A stretch of 64,000 nucleotides of DNA from Geothrix sp. 21YS21S-4 (GTDB taxonomy: Bacteria; Acidobacteriota; Holophagae; Holophagales; Holophagaceae), in assembly GCF_030845995.1 (NCBI RefSeq), contig NZ_CP132719.1, positions 1,550,001 through 1,614,000 on the forward strand, given 5' to 3'. The notes below the pieces were generated by a model. The model saw only the letters and a list, made by a program, of their open reading frames with translations. It was not told where the DNA came from and ran no database searches. A program made the position numbers and the translations under genes. Positions 28,112 through 37,041 of the stretch are shown piece after piece; position 1 is the stretch's first letter, and each line of letters begins with the position of its first letter.

Positions 28112-28237
28112 TTACCCCACTAATTGTCTTGACCCCTGCGAGCAGGTTTCTAAATTTACCGTAATCATTCGGATGCTGTCATCCCCTCTGAAAGTTTGCC
28201 ACCTCGGAAGTTTAAGAGTCCTTCGTCTTCCACTCAT
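28112..28237 (-). CDS. Possible 41-residue ORF ahead of the ATPase
   Basis: ATG at 28237 with AGAGG 8 bases upstream. It encodes a basic peptide (MSGRRRTLKLPRWQTFRG...) and ends in TAA just before the ATPase ribosome site. The frame is also open for about 30 codons upstream of the ATG, so it may be the tail of a decayed gene instead. No similarity recognised. Confidence 0.25.
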   Translation of the reverse strand: MSGRRRTLKLPRWQTFRGDDSIRMITVNLETCSQGSRQLVG

Positions 28238-28432
28238 CAAGATGACCTCTTGCCCCAGCAGCAGAAGGCTTGCTTGGTCATATGCTACAGCTGGCAGTAT
28301 GAGATTACGCCACAGTCTTAGCAGGTGTGTCTCTCACTCTTGAAGTTCTGCGAGGGACGATCTGCGAACCCACGCTTTCCAGCACCGAACTCCTCCAGGT
28401 CCACTCCAGCAGAGCTCTGAATTCCAGCAATA

Positions 28433-28462
28433 CAAAAAAGCGCCACTCGGGTGAGTGGCGCT
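28433..28462 (-). terminator. Terminator of tRNA-Met
   Basis: A 10-bp stem (28439-28448 with 28453-28462) with a GGGT loop. On the minus strand it is followed by six T, 16 bases beyond the tRNA 3' end. Confidence 0.85.
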
Positions 28463-28477
28463 AATTACTTTGCTTTT

Positions 28478-28554
28478 TGGTGGCTGGAGGCGGACTCGAA
28501 CCGCCGACCTAGGGATTATGAGACCCTCGCTCTAACCACCTGAGCTACCCAGCC
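28478..28554 (-). tRNA. tRNA-Met (CAU), elongator
   Basis: Reads on the minus strand as a full cloverleaf of 77 bases with encoded CCA: acceptor GGCTGGG / TCCAGCC (last pair G-T), D-loop AGCTCAGGTGGTTAGA, anticodon loop CTCATAA, T-loop GGTTCGAGTCC. The anticodon is CAU. The sequence is closer to elongator Met than to Ile2 or initiator (the first acceptor pair is a normal G-C). Confidence 0.9.
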
Positions 28555-28589
28555 GGAAGGAGCAGTGTAGCGTGGGTGTGGGCCTGCGT

Positions 28590-29252
28590 CTACGTCAGAT
28601 CATCCACCAGCACGACGATCAGGCGCTTGGGGCCGTGGACGCCGTACGCGAGGGTCTGCTCGATGTCGGCGGTCTTGCTAGGGCCGGAGATCATCAGGGC
28701 GTTGGGGGGCAGGGCGCGGCCCCAGCCCAGGGCCTTCACGGCGGACCAGAAGGTGTCCTGGATGGTGGAGGCGCGCAGCAGGGCGATGTGGATCGGCGGC
28801 ACGAGGGACATGAGCCGCGGCTCGGCGGGGCCTGGCATCAGCAGCAGGCCGCCGGTTTCGGCGACGCCGCCCACGGTGCTGGTGAAGCCCGCCTCGATCG
28901 AGGTGAACAGCTCCTGCTTGAAGGCCTCCACCGGGCGGTCGTAGGCGAGGAGCTGCGGACCGTCGGGGGCCCAGGCGGCGGCAAGGGCCGCGCCGTCCTC
29001 GCTGGCGGGGCCGTAGAGCAGGTTCTTGAGCCCCTCGCGGTCGCAGAAGGCGCGGACCACCGCGGGCCAGGTATTCGGCGCCGCTTCGAGGAACTCGGTG
29101 TGGACGGCTTCCATGCCCTTGCGAAGGCGAGCCGCGCGCTCGGCGGCCGGCCACTGGCGGCGTTCGAGGACGGCGGTGTCGAGGTCGGGCAGGGGGCCGG
29201 AGGCGTTGTCGACGCGGAGGCGGCCCAGGATGGCGGAACGGGAATCAGGCAT
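28590..29252 (-). CDS. lutC: Lactate utilization protein C (LUD domain)
   Basis: 220 residues, LUD/DUF162 domain: GFTSTVGGVAETGGLLLMPGPAEPR, then LVPPIHIALLRAS and ISGPSKTADIEQTLAYGVHGP, the conserved SGPSxTADIE motif. Part of the LutABC complex that oxidises L-lactate to pyruvate. The start overlaps the end of lutB by 8 bases. Last gene of the lactate operon. Confidence 0.93.
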   Translation of the reverse strand: MPDSRSAILGRLRVDNASGPLPDLDTAVLERRQWPAAERAARLRKGMEAVHTEFLEAAPNTWPAVVRAFCDREGLKNLLYGPASEDGAALAAAWAPDGPQLLAYDRPVEAFKQELFTSIEAGFTSTVGGVAETGGLLLMPGPAEPRLMSLVPPIHIALLRASTIQDTFWSAVKALGWGRALPPNALMISGPSKTADIEQTLAYGVHGPKRLIVVLVDDLT

Positions 29253-30678
29253 GGGGAACTCCCTCGGCGCGGACGCGCTCCTGCAGGGAGCGGCGGGCGG
29301 GCACGGGCTTGGTGCGGGATCGGGTCCAGTTCTTGATCAGGGGGGCGCCGGCGGGAAGGGCCTTCCCGAAGCGCGTGGCGAACCAGGCGGCGAGGCGGTA
29401 AAGCCCCGGGCGCTTGATGACGCCGGCCCACAGGCGCCAGGCCAGATCTTCCGTGCCGGTGCGGCCGGTGCCCTTGCCCATCACCTGGGAGGCGGCATCC
29501 TCGTGGGTGGCTTCCCGACGGAGGCGCACGAGGATCTCGGGGATGGGGATCTGCACGGGGCACACTTCCGCGCAGGCCCCGCAGAGGCTGGAGCCGTGGA
29601 GCAGGTCGTGGCGCACGCCCACGCCCTCCATCTGCGGCGTGAGGATCTTCCCGATGGGACCGGGGTAGACGGCCTCGTAGGCGTGTCCACCCACGCGGGT
29701 GTAGATGGGGCAGTGGTTCATGCAGGCGCCGCAGCGGATGCAGCGCAGGGTCGCGCGGAGCTGGGGATCGCCGTAGATGCGGGACCTGCCGTTGTCCAGG
29801 ATGACCAGGTGGACTTCCTGCGGACCGTCCTTCTCGCCCGTGCCGCGGGGACCTGTGATCATGTTGAAGTAGGTGCTCACGGGCTGGCCGGTGGCCGAGC
29901 GGGTGAGGAGGGCGTAGAGCGGCGCCACGTCCTCAAGCTGCGCGACGACCTTCTCCAGGCCCATGACCGCGATGTGGAGGGGCGGGACGTGGGTGCTCAT
30001 CCGTCCGTTGCCTTCGTTCTCCACGAGGCAGAGGGTTCCCGTTTCGGCCACGGCGAAGTTGACGCCGGACAGGCCCGCGTCCGCCTCCAGGAACTTCTGG
30101 CGCAGGACGCGCCGGGCCATGGCGGTGAGCTCGTCCACGTCCTCGGTGTACTTCGCATCCTTGATCTTCTGGCTGAACTGCCGGGCGATCTGATCCTTGT
30201 TCTTGTGGATGGCGGGCATGATGATGTGGCTCGGCGTCTCGCCGTCGAGCTGGATGATGTACTCGCCCAGGTCGGATTCCAGGGCTTCGATGCCCTTGGA
30301 TTCCAGGAAGGCGTTGAGGTGCATCTCCTCGGAGACCATGCTCTTGCCCTTGACCAGCGTCTTCGCGCCGCGGGCCTTGAGCAGGCCGAGGATCAGCTCG
30401 TTGGCCTGGTCGCAGGTCTCGGCCCAGTGAACCTTGATCCCGTTCTTGGCGCAGTTGGCTTCGAGCTGCTCCAGCAGATCCGGCAGCCGGAGGAGGCTGC
30501 GGGAGCGGATGGCCGTGCCCAGGTCGCGGAGATCCTGCAGGTCGCGGGGATCGGGGAACTGGGCGAGGCGCTTGGCCATGAGCCCGTCCATGGCGCGGCG
30601 GAAATTGGCCCGCAGCTGGGGATCGAGGAGGGCCTTGGAAGCGGATTCGCGGAAGTGGACTTCGGTCTCAGCGTGCAC
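29245..30678 (-). CDS. lutB: Lactate utilization iron-sulfur protein B
   Basis: 477 residues. N-terminal LUD domain (KGKSMVSEEMHLN, ETGTLCLVENEGNGRM) and C-terminal double 4Fe-4S motif (CIRCGACMNHCPIY and CGACAEVCPVQIP), as in LutB/LldF/YkgF. GTG start at 30678, 8 bases after the lutA stop. Electron-carrying subunit of L-lactate dehydrogenase LutABC. Confidence 0.95.
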   Translation of the reverse strand: MHAETEVHFRESASKALLDPQLRANFRRAMDGLMAKRLAQFPDPRDLQDLRDLGTAIRSRSLLRLPDLLEQLEANCAKNGIKVHWAETCDQANELILGLLKARGAKTLVKGKSMVSEEMHLNAFLESKGIEALESDLGEYIIQLDGETPSHIIMPAIHKNKDQIARQFSQKIKDAKYTEDVDELTAMARRVLRQKFLEADAGLSGVNFAVAETGTLCLVENEGNGRMSTHVPPLHIAVMGLEKVVAQLEDVAPLYALLTRSATGQPVSTYFNMITGPRGTGEKDGPQEVHLVILDNGRSRIYGDPQLRATLRCIRCGACMNHCPIYTRVGGHAYEAVYPGPIGKILTPQMEGVGVRHDLLHGSSLCGACAEVCPVQIPIPEILVRLRREATHEDAASQVMGKGTGRTGTEDLAWRLWAGVIKRPGLYRLAAWFATRFGKALPAGAPLIKNWTRSRTKPVPARRSLQERVRAEGVPHA

Positions 30679-31414
30679 TGGTGCGCTCCCACAGGAATTC
30701 GGCGATGTGCTGGACGCGGAGCTTGCTGTCCTGGGCCTCCAGCGCGCCGCCCACGTTCATGAGGCAACCGCCGTCCGTCGACAGCACCACGGAGGCGCCG
30801 GTAGCGACGGCGTCCGCGGCCTTGTCGCAGACCATGGCGCCGGACACTTCGGGCTGGCGGACCGCGAAGGTGCCGCCGAATCCGCAGCACTCCTTTTCCC
30901 GGGCCAGGGGCGCCAGTTCCACATTGGAGAGCTGGGCGATGAGGGCCTGCGGCTCACCCTTCAGCCCCAGGTCGCGCACGGCGTGGCAGGAGCTGTGCCA
31001 TGTGACCTTCACCGGCTCGCCCAGATCCTTCAGCTGGACGTCCAGGACGTCCACCAGGAACTGGGTCAGCTCGTACACCCGGGCGCTGAAGGCCCGGACC
31101 TGGGCCTCTTCGGGATGGCCGTGGAACAGCTCGGGGTAATGGACTTTCATCATTCCCGCGCAGCTTCCCGAAGGAAGGATCACGGGCAGATCCTGGGGAA
31201 AGAGGGCGACCTGGCCGCGGGCGACATCCCGCGCCTCCTCCCAGTAGCCGCAGTTGAAGGCCGGCTGGCCGCAGCAGGTCTGGCCTTCGGGGAAGATCAC
31301 CTCCACGCCGGCCCGGCGCAGGAGCTGGATGCCGGCCATGCCGGCATCGGGGAAGAACAGGTCTACGAGGCAGGTGCCGTAGAAGTAGACCTTCTTGGGC
31401 TTGTCGCCGTTCAC
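30668..31414 (-). CDS. lutA: Lactate utilization protein A (CCG-domain)
   Basis: 248 residues with the two cysteine-rich CCG domains of LutA/LldE/GlpC: FYGTCLVDLF, EGQTCCGQPAFN, HSSCHAVRDLG and KECCGFGGTF. The GTG at 31414 was chosen because it overlaps the upstream TGA (GTGA), gives the standard N-terminus (KKVYFYGTC) and has GGAGG upstream. Its 3' end overlaps the lutB start by 11 bases. Confidence 0.94.
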   Translation of the reverse strand: MNGDKPKKVYFYGTCLVDLFFPDAGMAGIQLLRRAGVEVIFPEGQTCCGQPAFNCGYWEEARDVARGQVALFPQDLPVILPSGSCAGMMKVHYPELFHGHPEEAQVRAFSARVYELTQFLVDVLDVQLKDLGEPVKVTWHSSCHAVRDLGLKGEPQALIAQLSNVELAPLAREKECCGFGGTFAVRQPEVSGAMVCDKAADAVATGASVVLSTDGGCLMNVGGALEAQDSKLRVQHIAEFLWERTSAR

Positions 31415-34269
31415 TTGGAGGCCTCCGGGCGGGTAGCGGATTCGAGAAGGTAGAGGAAGCTGCGGTAGACCTGGCCGGTGGAGCGGGTCAGGCCCACTTC
31501 GCAGGTGCGGCTGCTGGAGAAGTAGCCGTCGAAGGACTGGGCTTTCACTTCGCGGGCCTCGTGCTTGGTGGCCGAGGCCGTCAGCTCGGCGTGGGTGAAG
31601 CCCCGGTCGCCCGCGAACCCGCAGCACCCGGCGTCTCGGGGAACCGTTACCTTGTCGGCGCAGGCCTTGGCCACGTTCTCAAGCTGGGGGACGAGGCCCA
31701 GCTTGGTGACGGAGCAGACCGGATGTAGGACAGCCGATCCGATCTTCCGCGTGACCTTGAGGCGGGGCAACAGGATGTCGTTGGCGAACGTGGTGCTGTC
31801 GAGGATCTTCAGCTTGTCGAAGCGGGCCTGGTTTTCGGGCGTCAGGTAGGCGCGGCTGGTGACCACGCCGTAGGTGCAGGGGCTGGTGTCCATCACGATG
31901 GCCAGGCGGCCCTGCTGGCTCCATTCCCAGAACTTCTCGATGGCGTGGTTGATGGTGTAGCGGTGGGCCTCGTCGTAGCCCTTGGAGCTGAAGGGCACGC
32001 CGCAGCAGGTGCCTTCCACGTCGAAGGGGATGTGGACGGGGTAGCCCGCCCGCTCGGACACCTTCACCAGCGCCTCCACGAGGCTCATGTCCTCGGGTTC
32101 GCCGGGCAGGTGGCCCATCATCCGGGAGATGCAGGCGGGGAAATAGATGGCCTGGGCGTTGACGGCGGAGGTGACGGGCAGCGCGGCTTTCGCCGGCTTG
32201 GGCATCTCCGGGCTCCACTGGTGGGAGGCGCCGAAGACCTTCATGGCCCGGGTGATGAGGGGCATGGCCTTGGGACCGAACACGCTCTGGATGATGTGGC
32301 CGGAACGCAGCGCCAGGCGCATGGCCGGCTCCACCGTGGCGAAGTTGCGGGCCACGGCGAGGGCGATCTTCTGGGCCCGGCGGGTGTGGCTGGCGCGGCG
32401 GAAGCGCTTCGTGAGCTGGCCCGTGTCGATGCTCACGGGGCAGGCCGTGGCGCAGAGGCCGTCCGCGGCGCACGTGTCCAGCGCCATGTAGGGGAACGCC
32501 TCCTGCAGGGATTCCAGCAGCGCCGGGTTCTCCCGATTCCCTTCCAGGCGGGCCATCTCGCGGCGGACGACGATGCGCTGGCGGGGCGTGAGGGTCAGTT
32601 CGCGGCTGGGGCACTTGGGCTCGCAGTAGCCGCACTCGATGCACTTGTCGACTTCCTCCTCCACGCCGGGCATGGGCTTGAGGTCGGACAGGTGGCACTT
32701 GGGGTCGGAGTTGATGATCACGCCGGGGTTCAGGAGGCACAGGGGATCCACCAGGGCCTTGAGCTTCTCCATCACGCCCTTGGCCTCGGGGCCCCACTCG
32801 GCTTCCACGAAGGGCGCCATGTTGCGGCCCGTCCCGTGCTCGGCCTTGAGGGCGCCGTCGTACTTGTTCACCACCAGTTCCACCACGTCGTCGATCAGGG
32901 CGGAGTAGCGCTCCACGGCAGCCTGATCGTTGAACGACTGGGTGATCACGAAGTGGAGGTTGCCATCCTTGGCGTGGCCGAACAGGATGGCTTCGTCATA
33001 GCGGTGCTTGGCGAAGAGCTTGGTTAGGTCCACCGCGGCGTCCGCCAGCTTCTCCACCGGGAAGGCCACGTCCTCGATCAGGACGGTGGTGCCGCGCTTG
33101 CGGACGGCGCCCACGGAGGGGAAGGTGCCCGAGCGGATCTTCCACATCAGGGCCTGTTCGACGGGATCGTGGGTGAAGCGGGCGGGCTCCAGCAGGGTGA
33201 GGTCCGCCGCCGCGGCCATGGCCAGGCTCTCCAGGCTGGCGCGGGCGGATTCGTCCTTCCCGTGGAATTCCACCAGCAGCGCGGCAGCGCCCTCGGGGAG
33301 GGTCTTGATGGTGGGCGGGGTGCCGGCCTGGTTCTCCACGGAGCGCAGGGAGGCGCGGTCCAGCAGCTCGAGCGCCGCCGCGCCCGCGTCGCGCAGGGGG
33401 ATGATGGCGGCGCAGGCCGCGTGCAGGTCGGGGAAGATCAGGAAGCCGGTCACCTTCACGGGAAGGTCGGGCACGGACTTCAGGACGGCTTCCGCGATGA
33501 AGGCGAGGGTCCCTTCGGAACCCACCAGGACGTTCCGGAAGATGTCCACCGCCCGCTCGAAGTCGATGAAGGCGTTGAGGGAGTAGCCGGTGGTGTTCTT
33601 CATCCGGTACTTGGCGCGGATGCGCTCGGCCAGGGGACGGTTGGCCTCGATGTCGGCCTTCAGCTTGAGCAGGCCCTCGGCGAGGGCGGGCTCCGCCTGG
33701 CGGAACTTGGCGTCCGCGTCCGGGGCGGCGGTGTCGATCACCGTGCCGGAAGGGAGGACGAAGGTCAGGGATTCGAGCGTGTGGTAGGCGTTCTGGCTGA
33801 CGCCGCAGCACATGCCGCTGGAATTGTTGGATAGGATTCCGCCCACGGTGCAGGTGTTGATGGACGCCGGATCGGGGCCCATCTTGGCGCGGTAGGGGCG
33901 GAGGGCGTAGTTCACGTGGGCGCCGATGACGCCCGGCTGCACCTTGACCTTCGCGCCGCCGTCCAGCACCTGGATGCCGCGCCAGTTGCGCGCCACTTCC
34001 ACCAGGATGCCGTCGGAGACCGACTGGCCGGACAGGCTGGTGCCCGCGGCGCGGAAGGTCATGGGGACGCCGATCTCGCGGCTGAGCTTGAACAGGGCCC
34101 GGACCTCCTCCACGCTGCCGGCGAAGACCACGGCTTTGGGGATGAGGCGGTAGAAGCTGGCGTCGGAGGCGAAGGCGATCAGATCCACCGGCCGGTCGAG
34201 CACGCGGTCGGGACCCACGATGGAGACGAGGGAGTCCCTCAGGGATGCGGAGATGGCGGCGGTGGTCAT
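31411..34269 (-). CDS. FAD- and Fe-S-containing D-lactate dehydrogenase-like oxidase (GlcD-GlcF type fusion)
   Basis: 952 residues. Part 1 (about 1-480) is a PCMH-type FAD domain: FRAAGTSLSGQSVSDGIL, GGILSNNSSGMCCG, NVLVGSEGTLAFI, and the C-terminal HGTGRNMAPFVE and LLNPGVIIN. Part 2 carries two 4Fe-4S motifs (CIECGYCEPKCPS, CAADGLCATACPV). Part 3 has CCG cysteine-rich domains (GTCCGVPFSS, GCCGFAGD). This architecture matches the respiratory D-lactate dehydrogenases of the Dld-II type. The substrate is inferred from lutABC and the lactate permease beside it; other 2-hydroxyacids are possible. Confidence 0.9.
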   Translation of the reverse strand: MTTAAISASLRDSLVSIVGPDRVLDRPVDLIAFASDASFYRLIPKAVVFAGSVEEVRALFKLSREIGVPMTFRAAGTSLSGQSVSDGILVEVARNWRGIQVLDGGAKVKVQPGVIGAHVNYALRPYRAKMGPDPASINTCTVGGILSNNSSGMCCGVSQNAYHTLESLTFVLPSGTVIDTAAPDADAKFRQAEPALAEGLLKLKADIEANRPLAERIRAKYRMKNTTGYSLNAFIDFERAVDIFRNVLVGSEGTLAFIAEAVLKSVPDLPVKVTGFLIFPDLHAACAAIIPLRDAGAAALELLDRASLRSVENQAGTPPTIKTLPEGAAALLVEFHGKDESARASLESLAMAAAADLTLLEPARFTHDPVEQALMWKIRSGTFPSVGAVRKRGTTVLIEDVAFPVEKLADAAVDLTKLFAKHRYDEAILFGHAKDGNLHFVITQSFNDQAAVERYSALIDDVVELVVNKYDGALKAEHGTGRNMAPFVEAEWGPEAKGVMEKLKALVDPLCLLNPGVIINSDPKCHLSDLKPMPGVEEEVDKCIECGYCEPKCPSRELTLTPRQRIVVRREMARLEGNRENPALLESLQEAFPYMALDTCAADGLCATACPVSIDTGQLTKRFRRASHTRRAQKIALAVARNFATVEPAMRLALRSGHIIQSVFGPKAMPLITRAMKVFGASHQWSPEMPKPAKAALPVTSAVNAQAIYFPACISRMMGHLPGEPEDMSLVEALVKVSERAGYPVHIPFDVEGTCCGVPFSSKGYDEAHRYTINHAIEKFWEWSQQGRLAIVMDTSPCTYGVVTSRAYLTPENQARFDKLKILDSTTFANDILLPRLKVTRKIGSAVLHPVCSVTKLGLVPQLENVAKACADKVTVPRDAGCCGFAGDRGFTHAELTASATKHEAREVKAQSFDGYFSSSRTCEVGLTRSTGQVYRSFLYLLESATRPEASK

Positions 34270-34303
34270 AAAGACGTCCTCTCCCCCTTGCGGGGCGGCA
34301 AAA

Positions 34304-34335
34304 GGTCCCGCCGACGGGGGGTAGTCGGCGGGACC
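34304..34335. terminator. Hairpin between permease and dehydrogenase genes
   Basis: GGTCCCGCCGAC (34304-34315) pairs with 34324-34335 around an 8-base loop in the 93-base gap. With no strong T-run it may attenuate rather than stop transcription, or act as an mRNA-stabilising processing site that makes permease message more abundant than that of the downstream genes. Confidence 0.6.
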
Positions 34336-34362
34336 CAGATTATGCGTCGAAAGTCCGCCGGG

Positions 34363-36129
34363 CTACTTGGCCGGAGCGGGGGCGGGCAGGGCGGTCGCCG
34401 GAGCGCCGGGGACGGCGGGAGCGGGAACCGTGGCCACCGCGGGGGCGGCGGGCGGAAGCTGGGGCATCCAGTGGGCGGGGAGGACCTTCGCGTAGAGGAA
34501 GACCACCACGCCGACCATGGCGGCCAGCGACAGGCTGTGGAAGAACACGTAGCGCAGGATGGTGCCTTCCTCGCCCTGCTGGTTGGTGGCCACGGAAGCC
34601 ACCACGAGGCTCTGGGCGTCGATCATCTTGCCCATGACGCCGCCGGTGGTGTTGGCCGCGGCGGTGATGATGGGGTTCAGGCCCAGCTGCTGGGCGGTGA
34701 TCTTCTGGAGGCCGCCGAACAGCACGTTCGCGGAGGTGTCGCTGCCCGTCAGGGCCACGCCCAGCCAGCCCAGCATGGCGCTGAAGAAGGGGAACAGGGC
34801 GCCGGTGCTGGCGAACGCGAGGCCCATGGTGGCGTCCAGGCCGGCGGACTTGGACACGAAGCCCAGGGCCAGCATGGCGGCGATGGTGAGCAGGGAGATC
34901 TTCACGCGCTTGACGGTGTTGCCAAAGATCTTGAGCAGTTCCATGGGGCCGAAGCCGACGAGGAGGCCGCTGCAGATGCCGGCCAGCAGGAGGCTGGTGC
35001 CGGTGAGGGAGAGCCAGTTGAAGGTCCACACGGCGGCTTCAGCGGAGGGCTTGGCGACGACGGGGGGAGCCTTGATGACGTTCTTGTGGAGGATGGGGAT
35101 CTCGAAGTTCTTGACGGTGTAGCCGTAGAGGAAGTTCGGCTTGTCCTTGGTGCCGCCGTTCAGGAAGGTCTTGACCTGAGGGGTGCCCCAGGCGAACACG
35201 AAGAGGGACAGGAACACCCAGGGCATCCAGGCCTTCACGACCTTGCCGGTGGGCTGCTCGACCTTGACCACCTTCACGTCTTCCTCGCGCTCGTGCTCAT
35301 AGCGCCAGAGGGTCTTGGGCTGCCAGATCTTCAGGAAGAAGACCAGGGCCAGCATGGAGACGATGGCGCCGATGATGTCCACGAGCCAGGGGCCGTGGAA
35401 GTTGCTCACCAGGAACTGGGTGATGGCGAAGCTGCCACCGGCCACGAGGCAGGCAGGCCAGACTTCCATCATCGCCTTGCGGCCGGCCATGGTCCAAATG
35501 ATCCAGAAGGGCACGATCAGGGAGAAGATGGGCAGGATGCGGCCGGCAGCGGCGCTCAGCATGTCCAGGGGCAGGCCGGTGACGCCGGCGAGGGCGATCA
35601 GCGGGCTGCCGAGAGCGCCGTAGGCCACGGGGGCGGTGTTGCCGATGAGGGCCAGACCGGCGGCCTGGAGGGGACGGAAACCGAGGCCGATCAGCATGGC
35701 CGCGGAGATCGCCACGGGGGTGCCGAATCCGGCGGCGCCCTCGATGAAGGCGCCGAAGCTGAAGGCGATCAGCAGGGCCTGGATGCGGCGGTCACCGGCG
35801 AGCCCGGCGATGGAGTGCTTCACCACCTCGAAATCGCCCGACTTCACGGTGATGTCGTAGATGAAGATCGCGTTCAGCACGATCCAGCCGATGGGCAGCA
35901 GGCCGAACAGAGCGCCGTGGACGGCGGCCATGCCCACCATGGGAACGGGCATGCGGTAGACCAGGATCGCCACCAGGGCGCAGGTGATGAGGCCCAGGAT
36001 CGCGGAGTAGTGCGCCTTCACGTGCTTCGCCAGGAATCCCAACAAGACGAAGACCGGTAACGCGGCGACCAATGCCGATAGGAAAATATTCCCCATCACG
36101 GGGGAATAGACTTGGGTCCACGGGGTCAT
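34363..36129 (-). CDS. lldP: L-lactate permease (LctP family)
   Basis: 588 residues with about 13 hydrophobic segments. Family blocks: IGWIVLNAIFIYDITVKSG, FGAFIEGAAGFGTPVAIS, and a C-terminal block around NTTGGVMGKMID. Imports lactate (also glycolate) with protons across the inner membrane. Unusual is the last ~30 residues, an Ala/Pro/Val tail after the final membrane segment. First gene of the lactate cluster, divergent from its probable regulator. Confidence 0.94.
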   Translation of the reverse strand: MTPWTQVYSPVMGNIFLSALVAALPVFVLLGFLAKHVKAHYSAILGLITCALVAILVYRMPVPMVGMAAVHGALFGLLPIGWIVLNAIFIYDITVKSGDFEVVKHSIAGLAGDRRIQALLIAFSFGAFIEGAAGFGTPVAISAAMLIGLGFRPLQAAGLALIGNTAPVAYGALGSPLIALAGVTGLPLDMLSAAAGRILPIFSLIVPFWIIWTMAGRKAMMEVWPACLVAGGSFAITQFLVSNFHGPWLVDIIGAIVSMLALVFFLKIWQPKTLWRYEHEREEDVKVVKVEQPTGKVVKAWMPWVFLSLFVFAWGTPQVKTFLNGGTKDKPNFLYGYTVKNFEIPILHKNVIKAPPVVAKPSAEAAVWTFNWLSLTGTSLLLAGICSGLLVGFGPMELLKIFGNTVKRVKISLLTIAAMLALGFVSKSAGLDATMGLAFASTGALFPFFSAMLGWLGVALTGSDTSANVLFGGLQKITAQQLGLNPIITAAANTTGGVMGKMIDAQSLVVASVATNQQGEEGTILRYVFFHSLSLAAMVGVVVFLYAKVLPAHWMPQLPPAAPAVATVPAPAVPGAPATALPAPAPAK

Positions 36130-36210
36130 GAGGCCTCCAGATGGGTGGTAGGAAGGTGATGAAGAGGTGGTTTGGGAAAAGAACCTGGGGGAAGATTACA
36201 ATGGGTCTAG

Positions 36211-36246
36211 TGGTCAGACCATATGCTGACCAGACGCATTTGGTCA
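36211..36246. promoter_or_regulatory. Operator with three TGGTCA half-sites for the FadR-type regulator
   Basis: TGGTCAG (36211-36217) and CTGACCA (36226-36232) form a perfect 7-bp inverted repeat. The first arm is also part of TGGTCAGACCA (36211-36221), the TGGT-N3-ACCA core bound by FadR/LldR/PdhR regulators. A third TGGTCA (36241-36246) lies 30 bases, about three helical turns, from the first. The site is central in the 160-base divergent gap between lldP and the regulator gene. Confidence 0.75.
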
Positions 36247-36289
36247 CATCTTTCATATCTCAGTTATTTCATCAGTTAGAGTGTGATGC

Positions 36290-37006
36290 ATGGAGTTCGC
36301 ACCCATCAAAACCAGGCGCCTCTACGAGGAAATCGTGGAGCAGATCAAGCAGCTCATCACCGACGGCAAGTTGAAGCCCGGTGACAAGTTGCTCGCCGAG
36401 AGAGATTTGGCGGAACAGTTTCAAGTGAGTCGCGCCTCCGTGCGGGAGGCGATCCGCACGCTGGAGATGCTGGGCGTCATCGACATCCGCCCCGGCGAAG
36501 GCACCTTCGTGCGCGGCACCGAGACCGACGACATCATCCGTCCGCTGGCCATGTTCCTTGCGGTGGAGCGGAACTCGCTCCTCGACATGTTCGAGATGCG
36601 CCGCATCTTCGAGACCGCCACCGCCCGCCTTGCCGCCGAACGCGGCACCGAGGAGGAGCTGGACCAGATCAAAGCCATGCTGGAGAACATGCAGGACCGG
36701 CTGAACGTGCAGGATCCGGAAAAGGGCGAGGAATTCGACGCCGCCTTCCATTACGCCGTTGCGGAAGCCACCCACAACAGCCTGCTCATCAAGCTGTTCA
36801 AGACCGTCTCCGAGGAGTTCGCCAAAGCCAACTCCGTCGCCCGGCGCCAGCTGTACCACGACAACGTCGAGAACGCCCAGCTGATCATCGACCAGCATTC
36901 CGAGATCTTCGAAGCCATCCGCTCCCGCTCGTCCGAAGCCGCGTCCCAGGCCATGCTGGCGCACCTGATCTTCGCGGAGAACGAGCTGAGGAAGTGGATC
37001 GTTTAG
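36290..37006 (+). CDS. lldR: GntR/FadR-family regulator of lactate genes
   Basis: 238 residues. Winged helix at the N-terminus (GKLKPGDKLLAERDLAEQFQVSRASVREAI, then GTFVRG) and an all-helical FCD ligand domain (residues about 85-230) with its metal-site pattern (Asp/His residues in FHYAVAEATHN and DQHSEIFEAI). Close in type to LldR/PdhR, which release DNA on binding lactate or pyruvate. Divergent from the permease and next to the operator, so autoregulation and lactate control are likely. Start at ATG 36290; the ATG at 36286 is out of frame. Confidence 0.85.
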   Translation: MEFAPIKTRRLYEEIVEQIKQLITDGKLKPGDKLLAERDLAEQFQVSRASVREAIRTLEMLGVIDIRPGEGTFVRGTETDDIIRPLAMFLAVERNSLLDMFEMRRIFETATARLAAERGTEEELDQIKAMLENMQDRLNVQDPEKGEEFDAAFHYAVAEATHNSLLIKLFKTVSEEFAKANSVARRQLYHDNVENAQLIIDQHSEIFEAIRSRSSEAASQAMLAHLIFAENELRKWIV

Positions 37007-37010
37007 TGCG

Positions 37011-37041
37011 ACTGCCGAGCGTGTTTCCCACGCCCGGCAGT
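37011..37041. terminator. Stem-loop after the FadR-type regulator
   Basis: ACTGCCG-A-GCGTG (37011-37023) pairs with CACGC-C-CGGCAGT (37029-37041), 12 pairs with one A/C mismatch and a 5-base loop. It begins 5 bases after the stop. No T-run. Confidence 0.5.

Noticed and set aside
28002-28343. Plus-strand ORF of 113 codons over the ATPase start
   Set aside because: Overlaps the ATPase and its ribosome site on the other strand; no features of a real protein.
34304-34335. Possible CRISPR or riboswitch element between permease and dehydrogenase
   Set aside because: A single stem-loop, no repeats or spacers and no known riboswitch core.
33916-36060. 714-codon plus-strand ORF opposite the lactate permease
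   Set aside because: His/Gly/Asp-rich antisense frame; the minus strand encodes a clear LctP permease.
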